Origin: Streptomyces canus 299MFChir4.1
GTDB taxonomy: Bacteria > Actinomycetota > Actinomycetes > Streptomycetales > Streptomycetaceae
Assembly: GCF_000383615.1 (NCBI RefSeq)
Contig: NZ_KB911594.1
Span: 124,001 to 188,000, forward strand
DNA: 64,000 nucleotides
Direction: 5' to 3'
The position numbers and the translations under genes were made by a program. Below the pieces are notes generated by a model that was not told where the DNA came from, made no database searches, and saw nothing but the letters and a program-made list of their open reading frames with translations. Positions 52,246 to 60,700 of the stretch are shown here, one piece after another; position 1 is the first letter of the stretch; every line of letters begins with the position of its first letter.

Positions 52246-53130
52246 TCAGTATCCGAAGGCGCGTGCGGTGTTGGCGGCGAGTGCCGTGGCCAACACGTCC
52301 TCGTCGATGCCGCGCACGGCGGCCATGGCGCGCACCGTGACCGGAATGAGATAGGGGGCGTTGGGCCGTCCGCGGTACGGCACCGGCGTCAGGAACGGCG
52401 CGTCGGTCTCCACGAGGAGGAGTTCGAGGGGCGCCACGGCCACGGCGTCCCGCAGGTTCTGGGCGTTCTTGAAGGTGACGTTGCCGGCGAAGGACATGAA
52501 GTATCCGGCGCCGGCGCAGATCTCCGCCATCTCGGCGTCGCCGGAGTAGCAGTGGAAGACGGTGCGCTCGGGGGCGCCCTCCTCCTTGAGCACGCGCAGG
52601 ACGTCCGCGTGGGCGTCGCGGTCGTGGATGACGAGCGCCTTGCCGTGCCGCTTGGCCATCTCGATGTGGGCGCGGAAGGACGCCTCCTGCGCCTCCTTGC
52701 CCTCGGGCCCGGTGCGGAAGTGGTCGAGGCCGGTCTCGCCGACGCCCTTGACCTGCGGGAGTGCGGCCAGCCGGTCGATCTCCGCGAGCGCCTCGTCGAG
52801 GGCCCCGGTGCCGCCGGCCCGGCGGGCCCCCTGCCGGGACCAGCCGTCGGGGTCGCCGTGGACGATCCGGGGCGCCTCGTTGGGGTGCAGCGCGACGGTG
52901 GCGTGGACGGCGTCGTACCGGCCCGCCGTCTCGGCCGCCCACCGGGAGCCCCGTACGTCGCAGCCGACCTGGACGACCGTGGTCACCCCGACCGACGCGG
53001 CTTTCGCGAGCCCCTCCTCCACGGTCCCGTCCTGCATGTCCAGGTGGGTGTGGGAGTCGGCGACCGGTACCCGCAGGGGCTCCGGGAGCGGCGGGGCCGC
53101 GTTCTTCTCGCGGGGGCTGTTCGAAGGCAT
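52246..53130 (-). CDS. tatD: TatD family 3'-5' deoxyribonuclease
   Basis: 294 residues from ATG 53130. Metal-binding motifs are in order: VADSHTHLDM (H-x-H), GVGETGLDHFRT (Glu), ALVIHDRDAH, TVFHCYSGDAEM (His) and ETDAPFLTPVPYRG (Asp). TatD enzymes are magnesium- or manganese-dependent exonucleases involved in DNA repair and RNA quality control. It begins the tatD/rpfB/rsmA/ispE group. The N-terminus is longer than usual by a polar PSNSPREKNAAPP segment. Confidence 0.94.
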   Translation of the reverse strand: MPSNSPREKNAAPPLPEPLRVPVADSHTHLDMQDGTVEEGLAKAASVGVTTVVQVGCDVRGSRWAAETAGRYDAVHATVALHPNEAPRIVHGDPDGWSRQGARRAGGTGALDEALAEIDRLAALPQVKGVGETGLDHFRTGPEGKEAQEASFRAHIEMAKRHGKALVIHDRDAHADVLRVLKEEGAPERTVFHCYSGDAEMAEICAGAGYFMSFAGNVTFKNAQNLRDAVAVAPLELLLVETDAPFLTPVPYRGRPNAPYLIPVTVRAMAAVRGIDEDVLATALAANTARAFGY

Positions 53131-53176
53131 GCCCCGATCCTACGAAAGGGGCATGCCCACCCGGATGGCGGAGCGG

Positions 53177-53575
53177 TCAGCTCGCCTTGCGCTGGAAGAC
53201 GTGCAGCAGGTCGGCCAGGTGCCAGTGGTGCTCCCCGCCCGGCCCCTGCGCGGTGTCCCCGGCCGCCGGTGCCTCCAGGGGTCCGGCAGGGGGCGTGCTG
53301 TGCTGACGGTGTGCCGCGTCACGGGCGGAGGCGACCCGGCCGGGCCGCATGATCCGTACGACGTGGTGGTCGCAGTTCGCGCACGCGGGCTTGGAGAGCG
53401 GCGAGGGCACGATCCGCCCGTCCACCATGTACTGCACGAACTCCCGGCCGTCGCCGTCGATGTGGTGCTCTATCTCGTACGACTGCTCCCACCCATGCCC
53501 GCAGCGCATACAGGCGAAGGAGTAGGACTCGTTGACGACGGCTGTCGCACCGGGGTGCCCTGCGATCTCGCTCAT
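53177..53575 (-). CDS. Small hypothetical protein with CxxC pairs
   Basis: 132 residues from ATG 53575, with AGGAG upstream. FACMRCGHGWEQSYEIEHHIDGDGREFVQYMVDGRIVPSPLSKPACANCDHHVVRI holds two C-x-x-C pairs (CMRC, CANC), which suggest a zinc ribbon. The second half is Pro/Ala-rich and ends HHWHLADLLHVFQRKAS. Similar short proteins in Streptomyces have no known function. It follows rsmI by about 250 bp and precedes tatD in the same direction. Confidence 0.78.
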   Translation of the reverse strand: MSEIAGHPGATAVVNESYSFACMRCGHGWEQSYEIEHHIDGDGREFVQYMVDGRIVPSPLSKPACANCDHHVVRIMRPGRVASARDAAHRQHSTPPAGPLEAPAAGDTAQGPGGEHHWHLADLLHVFQRKAS

Positions 53576-53821
53576 GCCAGCTCCTGTGTGTCCGCTGGTT
53601 CGAAGGACGGGTACGTCCCTCACCCCAGTGGACGCCTCCCGGGACACGATGGCGACAGGCCTGTCGACTGTTGGAGCCGATTTGGACCTTCCTTGCCAAA
53701 ACGGCCCGTCCGGCCCCGCGGAGCTTTGCATTCCGAGACACCGCTTTGCCCGCACATGGGGCGCACGCTCAGAAGTCATGCGCCCTGCTCAGAGGGGGTG
53801 TGACCCACCTCATGGAGCACT

Positions 53822-54670
53822 TCACCCAGTGGCGTTCTTCGCGGCGACGACGGCATCGAAAACGACCCTCTTCGGGACCCCCGCCTCGACGGCCACCGCG
53901 GCGATCGCCTCCTTGCGCCGCTCCCCCGCCTCCTCCCGCACCCGCACCCTGCGCACCAGTTCCTCGTCGTCGATCTCCCCGGCCCCCTTCTCGGGCGCCC
54001 CCTCGACGACGACGGTGATCTCGCCCCGTACGCCGTCCGCGGCCCATTCGGCGAGCGCGCCGAGCTCCCCCCGCTTGACCTCCTCGTACGTCTTCGTCAG
54101 CTCCCGGCACACCGCCGCCCGCCGCTCCGCCCCGAACACCTCGGCCATGGCGGCGAGCGTGTCGTCGAGCCGGTGGGGAGCCTCGAAGTACACGAGGGTG
54201 CGCCGCTCGTCGGCGACCTCCCGCAGCCGGGAGAGCCGCTCGCCGCCCTTGCGGGGCAGGAAGCCCTCGAAGCAGAACCGGTCGACGGGCAGCCCGGACA
54301 GCGCGAGCGCGGTGAGCACCGCGGACGGTCCCGGTACGGCGGTGACCCGGACGTCCTTCTCCACGGCCGCGGCGACCAGCCGGTACCCGGGGTCGGACAC
54401 CGACGGCATCCCGGCGTCGGTGACGAGCAGCACACGCGCGCCGCCGAGGAGTTCCTCGACGAGTTCGGGGGTGCGGGCGGCCTCGTTGCCCTCGAAGTAC
54501 GACACGATCCGCCCCTTGGGCGTCACGCCGAGGCCCTGGGTGAGCCGCTTCAGCCGCCGGGTGTCCTCGGCCGCGACCACGTCGGCCCCGGCCAGTTCCG
54601 CCGCGAGCCGGGGCGGAGCGTCCGCGATGTCGCCAATGGGGGTGCCCGCCAGCACAAGGGTTCCAGTCAC
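53822..54670 (-). CDS. rsmI: 16S rRNA (cytidine1402-2'-O)-methyltransferase
   Basis: 282 residues from GTG 54670, where GGAGG lies 9 nt upstream; ATG 54679 directly follows that site and is less likely. The tetrapyrrole-methylase-type fold is visible as VLAGTPIGDIADAPPRLAAELAGADVVAAEDTRRLKRL, VTDAGMPSVSDPGYRLVAAA, VPGPSAVLTALALSGLPVDRFCFEGFLPRKG and YFEAPHRL. It methylates the ribose of C1402 in 16S rRNA. It is divergent from the mannosyltransferase gene. Confidence 0.95.
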   Translation of the reverse strand: MTGTLVLAGTPIGDIADAPPRLAAELAGADVVAAEDTRRLKRLTQGLGVTPKGRIVSYFEGNEAARTPELVEELLGGARVLLVTDAGMPSVSDPGYRLVAAAVEKDVRVTAVPGPSAVLTALALSGLPVDRFCFEGFLPRKGGERLSRLREVADERRTLVYFEAPHRLDDTLAAMAEVFGAERRAAVCRELTKTYEEVKRGELGALAEWAADGVRGEITVVVEGAPEKGAGEIDDEELVRRVRVREEAGERRKEAIAAVAVEAGVPKRVVFDAVVAAKNATG

Positions 54671-54744
54671 GTCCCCCATCCTCCCAGCCGCGCCCCGAAC
54701 CGGACGCATCCGCCCATGCACGGGACTCACACAGCGCCGTTCCT

Positions 54745-54757
54745 TACGATGGCGCCG
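54745..54757 (+). promoter_or_regulatory. -10 box for leaderless pmt transcript
   Basis: TACGAT at 54745-54750 lies 6 nt before the GTG start of the mannosyltransferase gene, and there is no ribosome site. Transcription would begin at or near the start codon. Confidence 0.6.
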
Positions 54758-56496
54758 TGACCAGTACCGCGTCCTCCACGGACACCCGGCAGGACCAGGC
54801 CCCCCAGGACCGGCGGCCGTCGTGGCAGCAGAGGCTGCGCCGTTTCGGCTACACGGCCGAGGCCAGAAGCGACGTGCGCGAGCGCCTGGTGCCGTCCTTC
54901 GTCGTCCCCTCTCCGCGGATGTGGCAGGTCCTGGGCGTGCCCGGGGCGCTCGCCGAGCGGGTCACCCGCTGGTCGGGCTGGCTGGGACCGCTGCTGGTGA
55001 CGCTGGTGGCGGGGCTGATGCGGTTCTGGAACCTGGGCAGCCCCAAGAAGGTGATATTCGACGAGACGTACTACGCCAAGGACGCGTGGGCGCTCGTCCA
55101 CCGCGGCTTCGAGCTCAGCTGGGGCAAGAACGTCGACAGCCAGATCCTGTCCTCGAACGGGCACGTGGCACTGCCGGCGGACGCCGCCTATGTGGTGCAT
55201 CCGCCGGTCGGCAAGTACGTCATCGGGCTCGGCGAGCTGATGTTCGGGTTCGACCCGTTCGGCTGGCGGTTCATGACGGCCCTGCTCGGCACGCTGTCGG
55301 TGCTGATCGTGTGCCGGGTGGGCCGCCGGATCTTCCGCTCCACCTTCCTCGGCTGTCTTGCGGGCGCGCTGATGACCGTGGACGGTCTGGCGTTCGTGAT
55401 GGCGCGGACCGCGCTGCTCGACGGTGTGCTGATGTTCTTCGTGCTGGCCGCGTTCGGCTGTCTGGTCATCGACCGCGACCGGGCCCGGGAGAAACTCGCG
55501 GCCGCCCTGCCGGTCGACTCCTACGGTCTCGCGCGCCCCGACGCGCACATCGCGGACACCCTGCGCCTGGGGTGGCGCCCCTACCGGTGGCTGGCGGGCC
55601 TGCTCCTGGGCCTCGCCATGGGCACCAAGTGGAACGGCCTGTTCTTCCTGATCGCCTTCGGCATCATGACCGTCCTGTGGGATGTCGGCTCCCGCAAGGT
55701 CGCGGGCGCCCGGCACCCCTACGAGGCGGTCCTCAAGTACGACCTCGGCATCGCGTTCCTCGCCATGGTGCCGGTCGCGGTCGTCACCTACGTCACCTCG
55801 TGGATCGGCTGGATCCTCTCCCCCGCGGACGGCACCGGCGGCTACTACCGCAACTGGGCGGCGACCGACGGCAAGGGCGGCAGCTGGACGTTCCTGCCCG
55901 ACTGGTGGCGCAGCCTGATCCACTACGAGCACGAGGTCTACAAGTTCAACGTCGGCCTGTCCTCGCCGCACACGTACATGTCCAACCCGTGGAGCTGGAT
56001 CGTCGACGGCCGCCCGGTGTCGTACTTCTACGAGTCCCCCACGCCCGGCACCGACGGCTGCCCGGTCGACGCGGGCGGGAAGTGCGCGCGGGAGGTCCTG
56101 GCCATCGGCACGCCCCTGCTGTGGTGGGCGGCCTGCTTCGCGATCCTCTACGTCCTGTGGCGCTGGTTCTTCCGCCGCGACTGGCGCGCGGGCGCCATCG
56201 CCTGCGGTATCGCGGCCGGGTACCTGCCCTGGTTCAACTACCAGGAACGCACGATCTTCTTCTTCTACACGATCGTGTTCCTCCCCTTCCTCTGTCTCGC
56301 CGTCGCGATGCTCATCGGCGCCCTCATCGGCCCGCCACGCGCCTCCGACACCCGCCGGGTTGCGGGCGCCACGGCAGCGGGTGTCCTGGTCCTCCTGATC
56401 GCCTGGAACTTCATCTACTTCTGGCCGCTGTACACGGGGACGGCGATCCCCATCGACAACTGGCGGTCGCGGATGTGGCTGGACACGTGGGTCTAG
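54757..56496 (+). CDS. pmt: Protein O-mannosyltransferase (dolichyl-phosphate-mannose dependent, PMT)
   Basis: 579 residues from GTG 54757. It is a GT39-type integral membrane enzyme with 10-11 helices. The N-terminal acidic pair follows the first helix: FDETYYAKDAWALVHRGFELSWGKNVDSQILSSNG. Then DPFGWRFMTALLGTLSVLIVCRVGRRIF, MALDGVLMFFVLA-like segments and the late GYLPWFNYQERTIFFFYTIVF. The enzyme transfers mannose from polyprenyl-phosphate-mannose to Ser/Thr of exported proteins. In Streptomyces such a protein is needed for glycosylation of surface proteins, including phage receptors. Confidence 0.93.
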   Translation: MTSTASSTDTRQDQAPQDRRPSWQQRLRRFGYTAEARSDVRERLVPSFVVPSPRMWQVLGVPGALAERVTRWSGWLGPLLVTLVAGLMRFWNLGSPKKVIFDETYYAKDAWALVHRGFELSWGKNVDSQILSSNGHVALPADAAYVVHPPVGKYVIGLGELMFGFDPFGWRFMTALLGTLSVLIVCRVGRRIFRSTFLGCLAGALMTVDGLAFVMARTALLDGVLMFFVLAAFGCLVIDRDRAREKLAAALPVDSYGLARPDAHIADTLRLGWRPYRWLAGLLLGLAMGTKWNGLFFLIAFGIMTVLWDVGSRKVAGARHPYEAVLKYDLGIAFLAMVPVAVVTYVTSWIGWILSPADGTGGYYRNWAATDGKGGSWTFLPDWWRSLIHYEHEVYKFNVGLSSPHTYMSNPWSWIVDGRPVSYFYESPTPGTDGCPVDAGGKCAREVLAIGTPLLWWAACFAILYVLWRWFFRRDWRAGAIACGIAAGYLPWFNYQERTIFFFYTIVFLPFLCLAVAMLIGALIGPPRASDTRRVAGATAAGVLVLLIAWNFIYFWPLYTGTAIPIDNWRSRMWLDTWV

Positions 56497-56621
56497 CGGG
56501 CCATCATTCACGTATGTGATTGAGCACCCGCTTCGACGAATCGGGAAACTCCTGCCCCGGCCGTCACACCTCCCGCTTAGGCTGCCCACAACAACGGGGA
56601 AATCGGGGAGGGGGCCACACC

Positions 56622-58244
56622 ATGGCCAAGGGGGTGAAGGTCGCTGTCGTCAGCACGGTGTTCGCCGTGATGGTCGGCGGGGCCGGGTACGGGGCGTACA
56701 ACTTCGTGTCGGCGTTGAGCGACGACGGGAGCGGTGGGGTCGGGGACGCCAAGCGGAGCGGGCCGCCCACCGCCGACGAGATCAAGGAGACCTCCAAGGA
56801 CTTCTTCGCCGCCTGGGAGAAGGGCAGCGCGGCGAGCGCGGCCGCGCTGACGAACAACAACACGGCGGCCGAGGCGCTGCTGGCGGCCTATGGGACGGAC
56901 GCCCACATCGGCGACGTGCGCATCACGCCCGGCAGGGCGACCGGCGCGACCGTGCCGTACCGCGTGAAGGCAACGGTGTCGTACGACGGGAAGTCGAAGC
57001 CGCTCGCGTACAGCAGCAAGCTGACGGTCGTGCGCGGGGTGACCACCGGCAAGGCGCTCGTCGACTGGCAGCCCTCCGTGGTGTACCCGAAGCTCCAGCG
57101 GGACGACCGGCTCGTCACCGGCGAGTCCGCGAACCCGGCCATCGAGGCGGTGGACCGGGGCGGCAAGGTGCTGACCAAGGAGAAGTACCCGTCGCTTGGC
57201 CCGGTGCTGGACGCGCTGCGCGAGAAGTACGGGGACAAGGCCGGCGGCACCCCCGGTATCGAGCTGGTCATCAAGCACCCGGACCAGAGCCCCGACACCT
57301 CGCTGCTGACCCTCGCCGAGGGCAGGGCGGGCAAGCTGCGGACCACGATCAGCGGGAGCGCGCAGGCGGCCGCCGAGAAGGCGGTGAAGCTGTACGGCCA
57401 GTCGTCCGTCGTCGCCGTCAAGCCCAGCACCGGTGAGGTGCTGGCCGTGGCCAACAACCGCACGGACGCCTTCAACGCGGCCTTCGAGGGCACCAAGGCC
57501 CCCGGCTCCACCATGAAGATCATCACCGCCGCGATGCTCATCGACAACGGCGTGACCTCGATGAACGGCCCGGCGCCCTGCCCGGACAGCGCCGTGTGGC
57601 AGGGGCAGACCTTCAAGAACCTCACCGGCATGCAGCCCAACGAGGGCGCCTCGCTGGCCAACAGCTTCATGCGGTCCTGCAACACCGCCTTCATCAAGCT
57701 GATCGACGAGAAGCCGCTCACCGACGAGTCGCTGACGCAGGAGGCCCAGAACCGCTTCGGGATCGGCGAGGACTGGAAGACCGGCATCGTCTCCTTCGAC
57801 GGCAAGGTGCCCGCCGTCAGCGGCCCGGACCGCGCGGCGAACGCGATCGGCCAGGGCCAGGTCCAGATGAACCCGCTGAACATGGCCTCGGTGACGGCCA
57901 CCGCGATCACCGGCGCCTTCCACCAGCCCTACGTGGTCTCGCCCCAGCTCGACGACCGCGAACTGGCCACCGCGAAGGGGCTGCCGTACAACACCGCCTC
58001 CCAGCTGAAGCAGATGATGAAGCTGACCGCGACCCAGGGCACGGGGGCCAAGGCGATGGCCGGGCTCGGCGGGGACATCGGCGCGAAGACCGGTTCCGCG
58101 GAGGTCGACGGGCAGCAGGTGTCCAACAGCTGGTTCACCGGTTTCCGCAACGACATGGCCGCGGCGGCCATGACGGAGGAGGGCGGCCACGGCGGCGACG
58201 CGGCGGGCCCGATTGTCGCAGCTGTGCTACGAGCCGCAGGCTGA
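56622..58244 (+). CDS. Penicillin-binding protein (MecA_N/NTF2-like plus transpeptidase domain), first copy
   Basis: 540 residues from ATG 56622 with GGGGAGGGGG upstream. After an N-terminal membrane anchor (VKVAVVSTVFAVMVGGAGYGAYNFV) comes an NTF2-like MecA_N domain (about 50-160), a dimer-type linker and a transpeptidase domain with Ser296-Thr-Met-Lys299 (catalytic), Ser352-Cys-Asn354 and KTGSAE near 490. The last part, GGHGGDAAGPIVAAVL, is typical. It is a class B penicillin-binding protein that cross-links peptidoglycan. It is followed by a paralogue at 58518. The two share much sequence, for example PGSTMK and PLNMAS. Confidence 0.92.
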   Translation: MAKGVKVAVVSTVFAVMVGGAGYGAYNFVSALSDDGSGGVGDAKRSGPPTADEIKETSKDFFAAWEKGSAASAAALTNNNTAAEALLAAYGTDAHIGDVRITPGRATGATVPYRVKATVSYDGKSKPLAYSSKLTVVRGVTTGKALVDWQPSVVYPKLQRDDRLVTGESANPAIEAVDRGGKVLTKEKYPSLGPVLDALREKYGDKAGGTPGIELVIKHPDQSPDTSLLTLAEGRAGKLRTTISGSAQAAAEKAVKLYGQSSVVAVKPSTGEVLAVANNRTDAFNAAFEGTKAPGSTMKIITAAMLIDNGVTSMNGPAPCPDSAVWQGQTFKNLTGMQPNEGASLANSFMRSCNTAFIKLIDEKPLTDESLTQEAQNRFGIGEDWKTGIVSFDGKVPAVSGPDRAANAIGQGQVQMNPLNMASVTATAITGAFHQPYVVSPQLDDRELATAKGLPYNTASQLKQMMKLTATQGTGAKAMAGLGGDIGAKTGSAEVDGQQVSNSWFTGFRNDMAAAAMTEEGGHGGDAAGPIVAAVLRAAG

Positions 58245-58303
58245 CGTCACCCGTGCGGGAGAGGGACTCTAGTCTGTTGCAGTCGTTGAGGTGCATGAGG
58301 GCC

Positions 58304-58493
58304 GGACCCTGGCGTCACATTCCCGTCGTCCGCCCGAAGGGCGGGCCCGGCGGCGTCTGGTGCGTGTGATCGCAAGGCGCCGGGCCGCCCTCGTGGCGGA
58401 GCCACGTGGGCGGTTCGGCAACGCGGCGAGCGCGCGTGCCAGGCGCCGCCGGGCAGACGGGAATGTGACGCCAGGGTCCAGAGGGGACCCTGG
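58304..58493. repeat. Palindromic intergenic element between the tandem PBP genes
   Basis: Perfect 24-bp terminal inverted repeats span 58304-58327 (starting GGACCCTGGCGTCACATTCC) and 58456-58479. Nested 16-bp inverted repeats with one mismatch lie at 58345-58360 and 58439-58454. A second copy of the end motif GGACCCTGG follows at 58485-58493 and forms a hairpin with the right terminus. Shape and end symmetry suggest a MITE- or REP-like element. It has no coding capacity and is 24 bp before the next gene. Confidence 0.85.
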
Positions 58494-58517
58494 AGCAGCG
58501 CGGAGGAAGCGTAAGTC

Positions 58518-60188
58518 GTGGGTAACAGAAGGCGCGTCGCCGAGCGACGGAAGACCAAGCCCGCCGTGGTCGGCGGGATGATCGCCGTGGTCGTCGGCGG
58601 CGCCGGCATCGGCGTCTACGCGCTGTACGGCGCCGGGGCCGCGGCCGACGAGCGGACGCAGAACACGTCCGCGTCCGCCGACCACAAGCCGAAGGTCAAG
58701 ACCGGCCCGCTGTCGGCGACCGAGGTCACCACCACCGCGAACGCCTTCCTCACCTCCTGGCAGCAGGGCAGGGTGAGCACGGCGGCCGCCGCGACCAACG
58801 ACACCAAGGCCGCCACCACCCTGCTCACCGGCTGGACCAAGGACGCCCACCTCACCGGCGCCACCCTCACCCCGGGCACCCCCGCCGGCGGCAAAGTGCC
58901 CTTCTCCGTCAAGGCGACGGTGTCGTACAAGGGCCTCAGCAAGCCGCTGACCTACGCCAGTTCACTCACCGTGGTCCGCAACACCACCACCGGGAAGCCC
59001 CAGGTCGACTGGACCGCCTCGCTCGTCCACCCGGATCTCAAGGACGGCGACACCCTCGTCACCGGCGAGTCCGGGACCCCGCCGATCAAGGCGGTCGACC
59101 GGGACGGCGGCGAGATCACCGAGGCGAAGTACCCGTCGCTGGGCACGGTCCTGGACGGCCTGCGGGAGAAGTACGGCAAGAAGGCCGGCGGCAAGGCGGG
59201 CATCGAGCTCAGGGTGATCCGCGGAAAGGGCTCCAAGTCCTCCGACAAGACGCTGGTGGAGCTCAGCAAGGGCACCCCCGGCACCGTGCGGACGACCCTG
59301 AGCCCGAGGCTCCAGGCGGCGGCCGAGGCGCAGGTCGCCAAGCAGGCGAAGTCCTCGGTGGTCGCCCTGCGCCCGTCGACCGGCGAGATCCTCGCGGTGG
59401 CGAACGCCGGTCACGGCTTCAACACCGCCTTCCAGGGCTCCCTCGCGCCGGGCTCCACGATGAAGGTCATCACCTCCTCGCTGCTGATCGAGAAGGACCT
59501 GGCGTCGCCGGACAAGGCGCACCCGTGCCCGAAGTACTTCACGTACGGCGGCTGGAAGTTCCAGAACGACGACAAGTTCGAGATCAAGGGCGGCACCTTC
59601 AAGGCGAGCTTCGCCCGCTCCTGCAACACCGCCTTCATCAGCCAGGCGGGCAAGCTGGACAACGACAGCCTGACCAAGCAGGCCCAGCAGGTCTTCGGTC
59701 TGTCCATGAACAACTGGGCGATCGGCGTCCCGTCCTTCGACGGCTCGGTGCCGGTGCAGAGCGCGGCCCAGAAGGCGGCCTCGCTCATCGGCCAGGGCGG
59801 GGTCCGGATGAACCCGCTGAACATGGCCTCGGTCTCCGCCACCGTCGAGTCCGGCGCCTTCAAGCAGCCCTACCTGGTCGCGCCGTCGGTCGACCACCGC
59901 ACGCTGGCCACCGCCTCCCGCTCGATGTCCTCGGGCACGCTGTCGCAGCTGCGTGAGCTGATGGCGTACACGGCGGGCTACGGCACGGCGGCCGAGGCGA
60001 TGTCCGGGGTGTACGGCAACGTCGGCGCCAAGACCGGCTCCGCGGAGGTCGACGGCCAGAAGAAGCCGAACGGCTGGTTCACCGCGTACCGGGGCGATCT
60101 CGCGGCGGCCGGCGTCGTCCAGGCGGGCGGCCATGGCGGCGACACGGCGGGCCCGATCGTGGCGACTCTGCTGAAGCTGGGCGGCTAA
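58518..60188 (+). CDS. Penicillin-binding protein, second tandem copy
   Basis: 556 residues from GTG 58518. The layout repeats the neighbour: basic cytoplasmic tail (MGNRRRVAERRKTKPA), membrane helix (VVGGMIAVVVGGAGIGVYALYGAG), NTF2-like MecA_N domain (SATEVTTTANAFLTSWQQG), and transpeptidase with Ser313-Thr-Met-Lys316, SCN, and KTGSAE. Apart from the N-terminus the two proteins align over their full length, showing a tandem duplication. The stop TAA overlaps the last bases of ssgE on the opposite strand. It may serve sporulation septa, given its neighbour ssgE; this is inference. Confidence 0.92.
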   Translation: MGNRRRVAERRKTKPAVVGGMIAVVVGGAGIGVYALYGAGAAADERTQNTSASADHKPKVKTGPLSATEVTTTANAFLTSWQQGRVSTAAAATNDTKAATTLLTGWTKDAHLTGATLTPGTPAGGKVPFSVKATVSYKGLSKPLTYASSLTVVRNTTTGKPQVDWTASLVHPDLKDGDTLVTGESGTPPIKAVDRDGGEITEAKYPSLGTVLDGLREKYGKKAGGKAGIELRVIRGKGSKSSDKTLVELSKGTPGTVRTTLSPRLQAAAEAQVAKQAKSSVVALRPSTGEILAVANAGHGFNTAFQGSLAPGSTMKVITSSLLIEKDLASPDKAHPCPKYFTYGGWKFQNDDKFEIKGGTFKASFARSCNTAFISQAGKLDNDSLTKQAQQVFGLSMNNWAIGVPSFDGSVPVQSAAQKAASLIGQGGVRMNPLNMASVSATVESGAFKQPYLVAPSVDHRTLATASRSMSSGTLSQLRELMAYTAGYGTAAEAMSGVYGNVGAKTGSAEVDGQKKPNGWFTAYRGDLAAAGVVQAGGHGGDTAGPIVATLLKLGG

Positions 60189-60532
60189 CCCCGCACCGGG
60201 GCGGCAGCCATATACGTCCGGCGCAGGAACCTGAGCAGCGTCTTCTGCTCGAACTGCACCACCGACACGCCCTGCGGGGTGTGGAACTCGACCACGGCCT
60301 GCACCCGTCCGCAGGGCCAGACCCGGACTTCGCCGCTGCCGGCCGGGGCCCTGAGTCCCTGCTCCAGCAGCGCCCGCGAGAAGGTCCATTCGTGGGTGCC
60401 CGGCAGGCGGATCCGTACCGAGCGCGGGTCGGTCTCCGGGTCGTAGCGCAGGACCACCGGGACTGCCTCGTCCTCCGCGATGTCCACGTCCGAAACGATG
60501 TGGGCTCGTGCGTACTGTTCGACTACAGACAT
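60185..60532 (-). CDS. ssgE: SsgA-like sporulation protein SsgE
   Basis: 115 residues from ATG 60532. The SALP family hallmark sequence RYDPETDPRSVRIRLPGTHEWTFSRALLEQGLRAPAGSGEVRVWPCGRVQAVVEFHTPQGVSVVQFEQ runs almost the whole length, and ends VPFLRRTY-like (LLRFLRRTYMAA). The fit is closest to SsgE, which in S. coelicolor lies in the same context beside PBP genes. SALPs occur only in sporulating actinobacteria and direct septation, wall assembly and spore separation. Its 3' end overlaps the PBP stop codon by 4 bp. Confidence 0.93.
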   Translation of the reverse strand: MSVVEQYARAHIVSDVDIAEDEAVPVVLRYDPETDPRSVRIRLPGTHEWTFSRALLEQGLRAPAGSGEVRVWPCGRVQAVVEFHTPQGVSVVQFEQKTLLRFLRRTYMAAAPVRG

Positions 60533-60663
60533 CGTGACGGCCCTCTCACGCTGCGTAACCTGTGCGGAAGCTGTGCATCCATTCTCTCCCCAGCGTCGCA
60601 CATTTCCTGTGTTCCGCCCCCGGGACCGAAAGCCTGCGACTTGCTGTTCGTGGCCGGACTCTC

Positions 60664-60694
60664 TTGCAAAGGGTTCGCAACAAGCCACTATCAT
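60664..60694 (+). promoter_or_regulatory. Nur-like operator and promoter of the cbiM operon
   Basis: TTGCAA-N5-TCGCAA (60664-60680) closely matches the Nur box of Streptomyces, TTGCAA-N5-TTGCAA. TTGCAA also serves as a -35, and TATCAT (60689-60694) as -10, 19 bp apart. The cbiM GTG codon at 60701 has no ribosome site, so the mRNA is probably leaderless. Nickel-bound Nur would repress the operon. Confidence 0.75.
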
Positions 60695-60700
60695 CGAACG

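Noticed and set aside
60533..60700. Cobalamin riboswitch upstream of cbiM
   Set aside because: No B12-box sequence is visible, the gap is short, and a Nur-like operator and leaderless promoter explain the control better.
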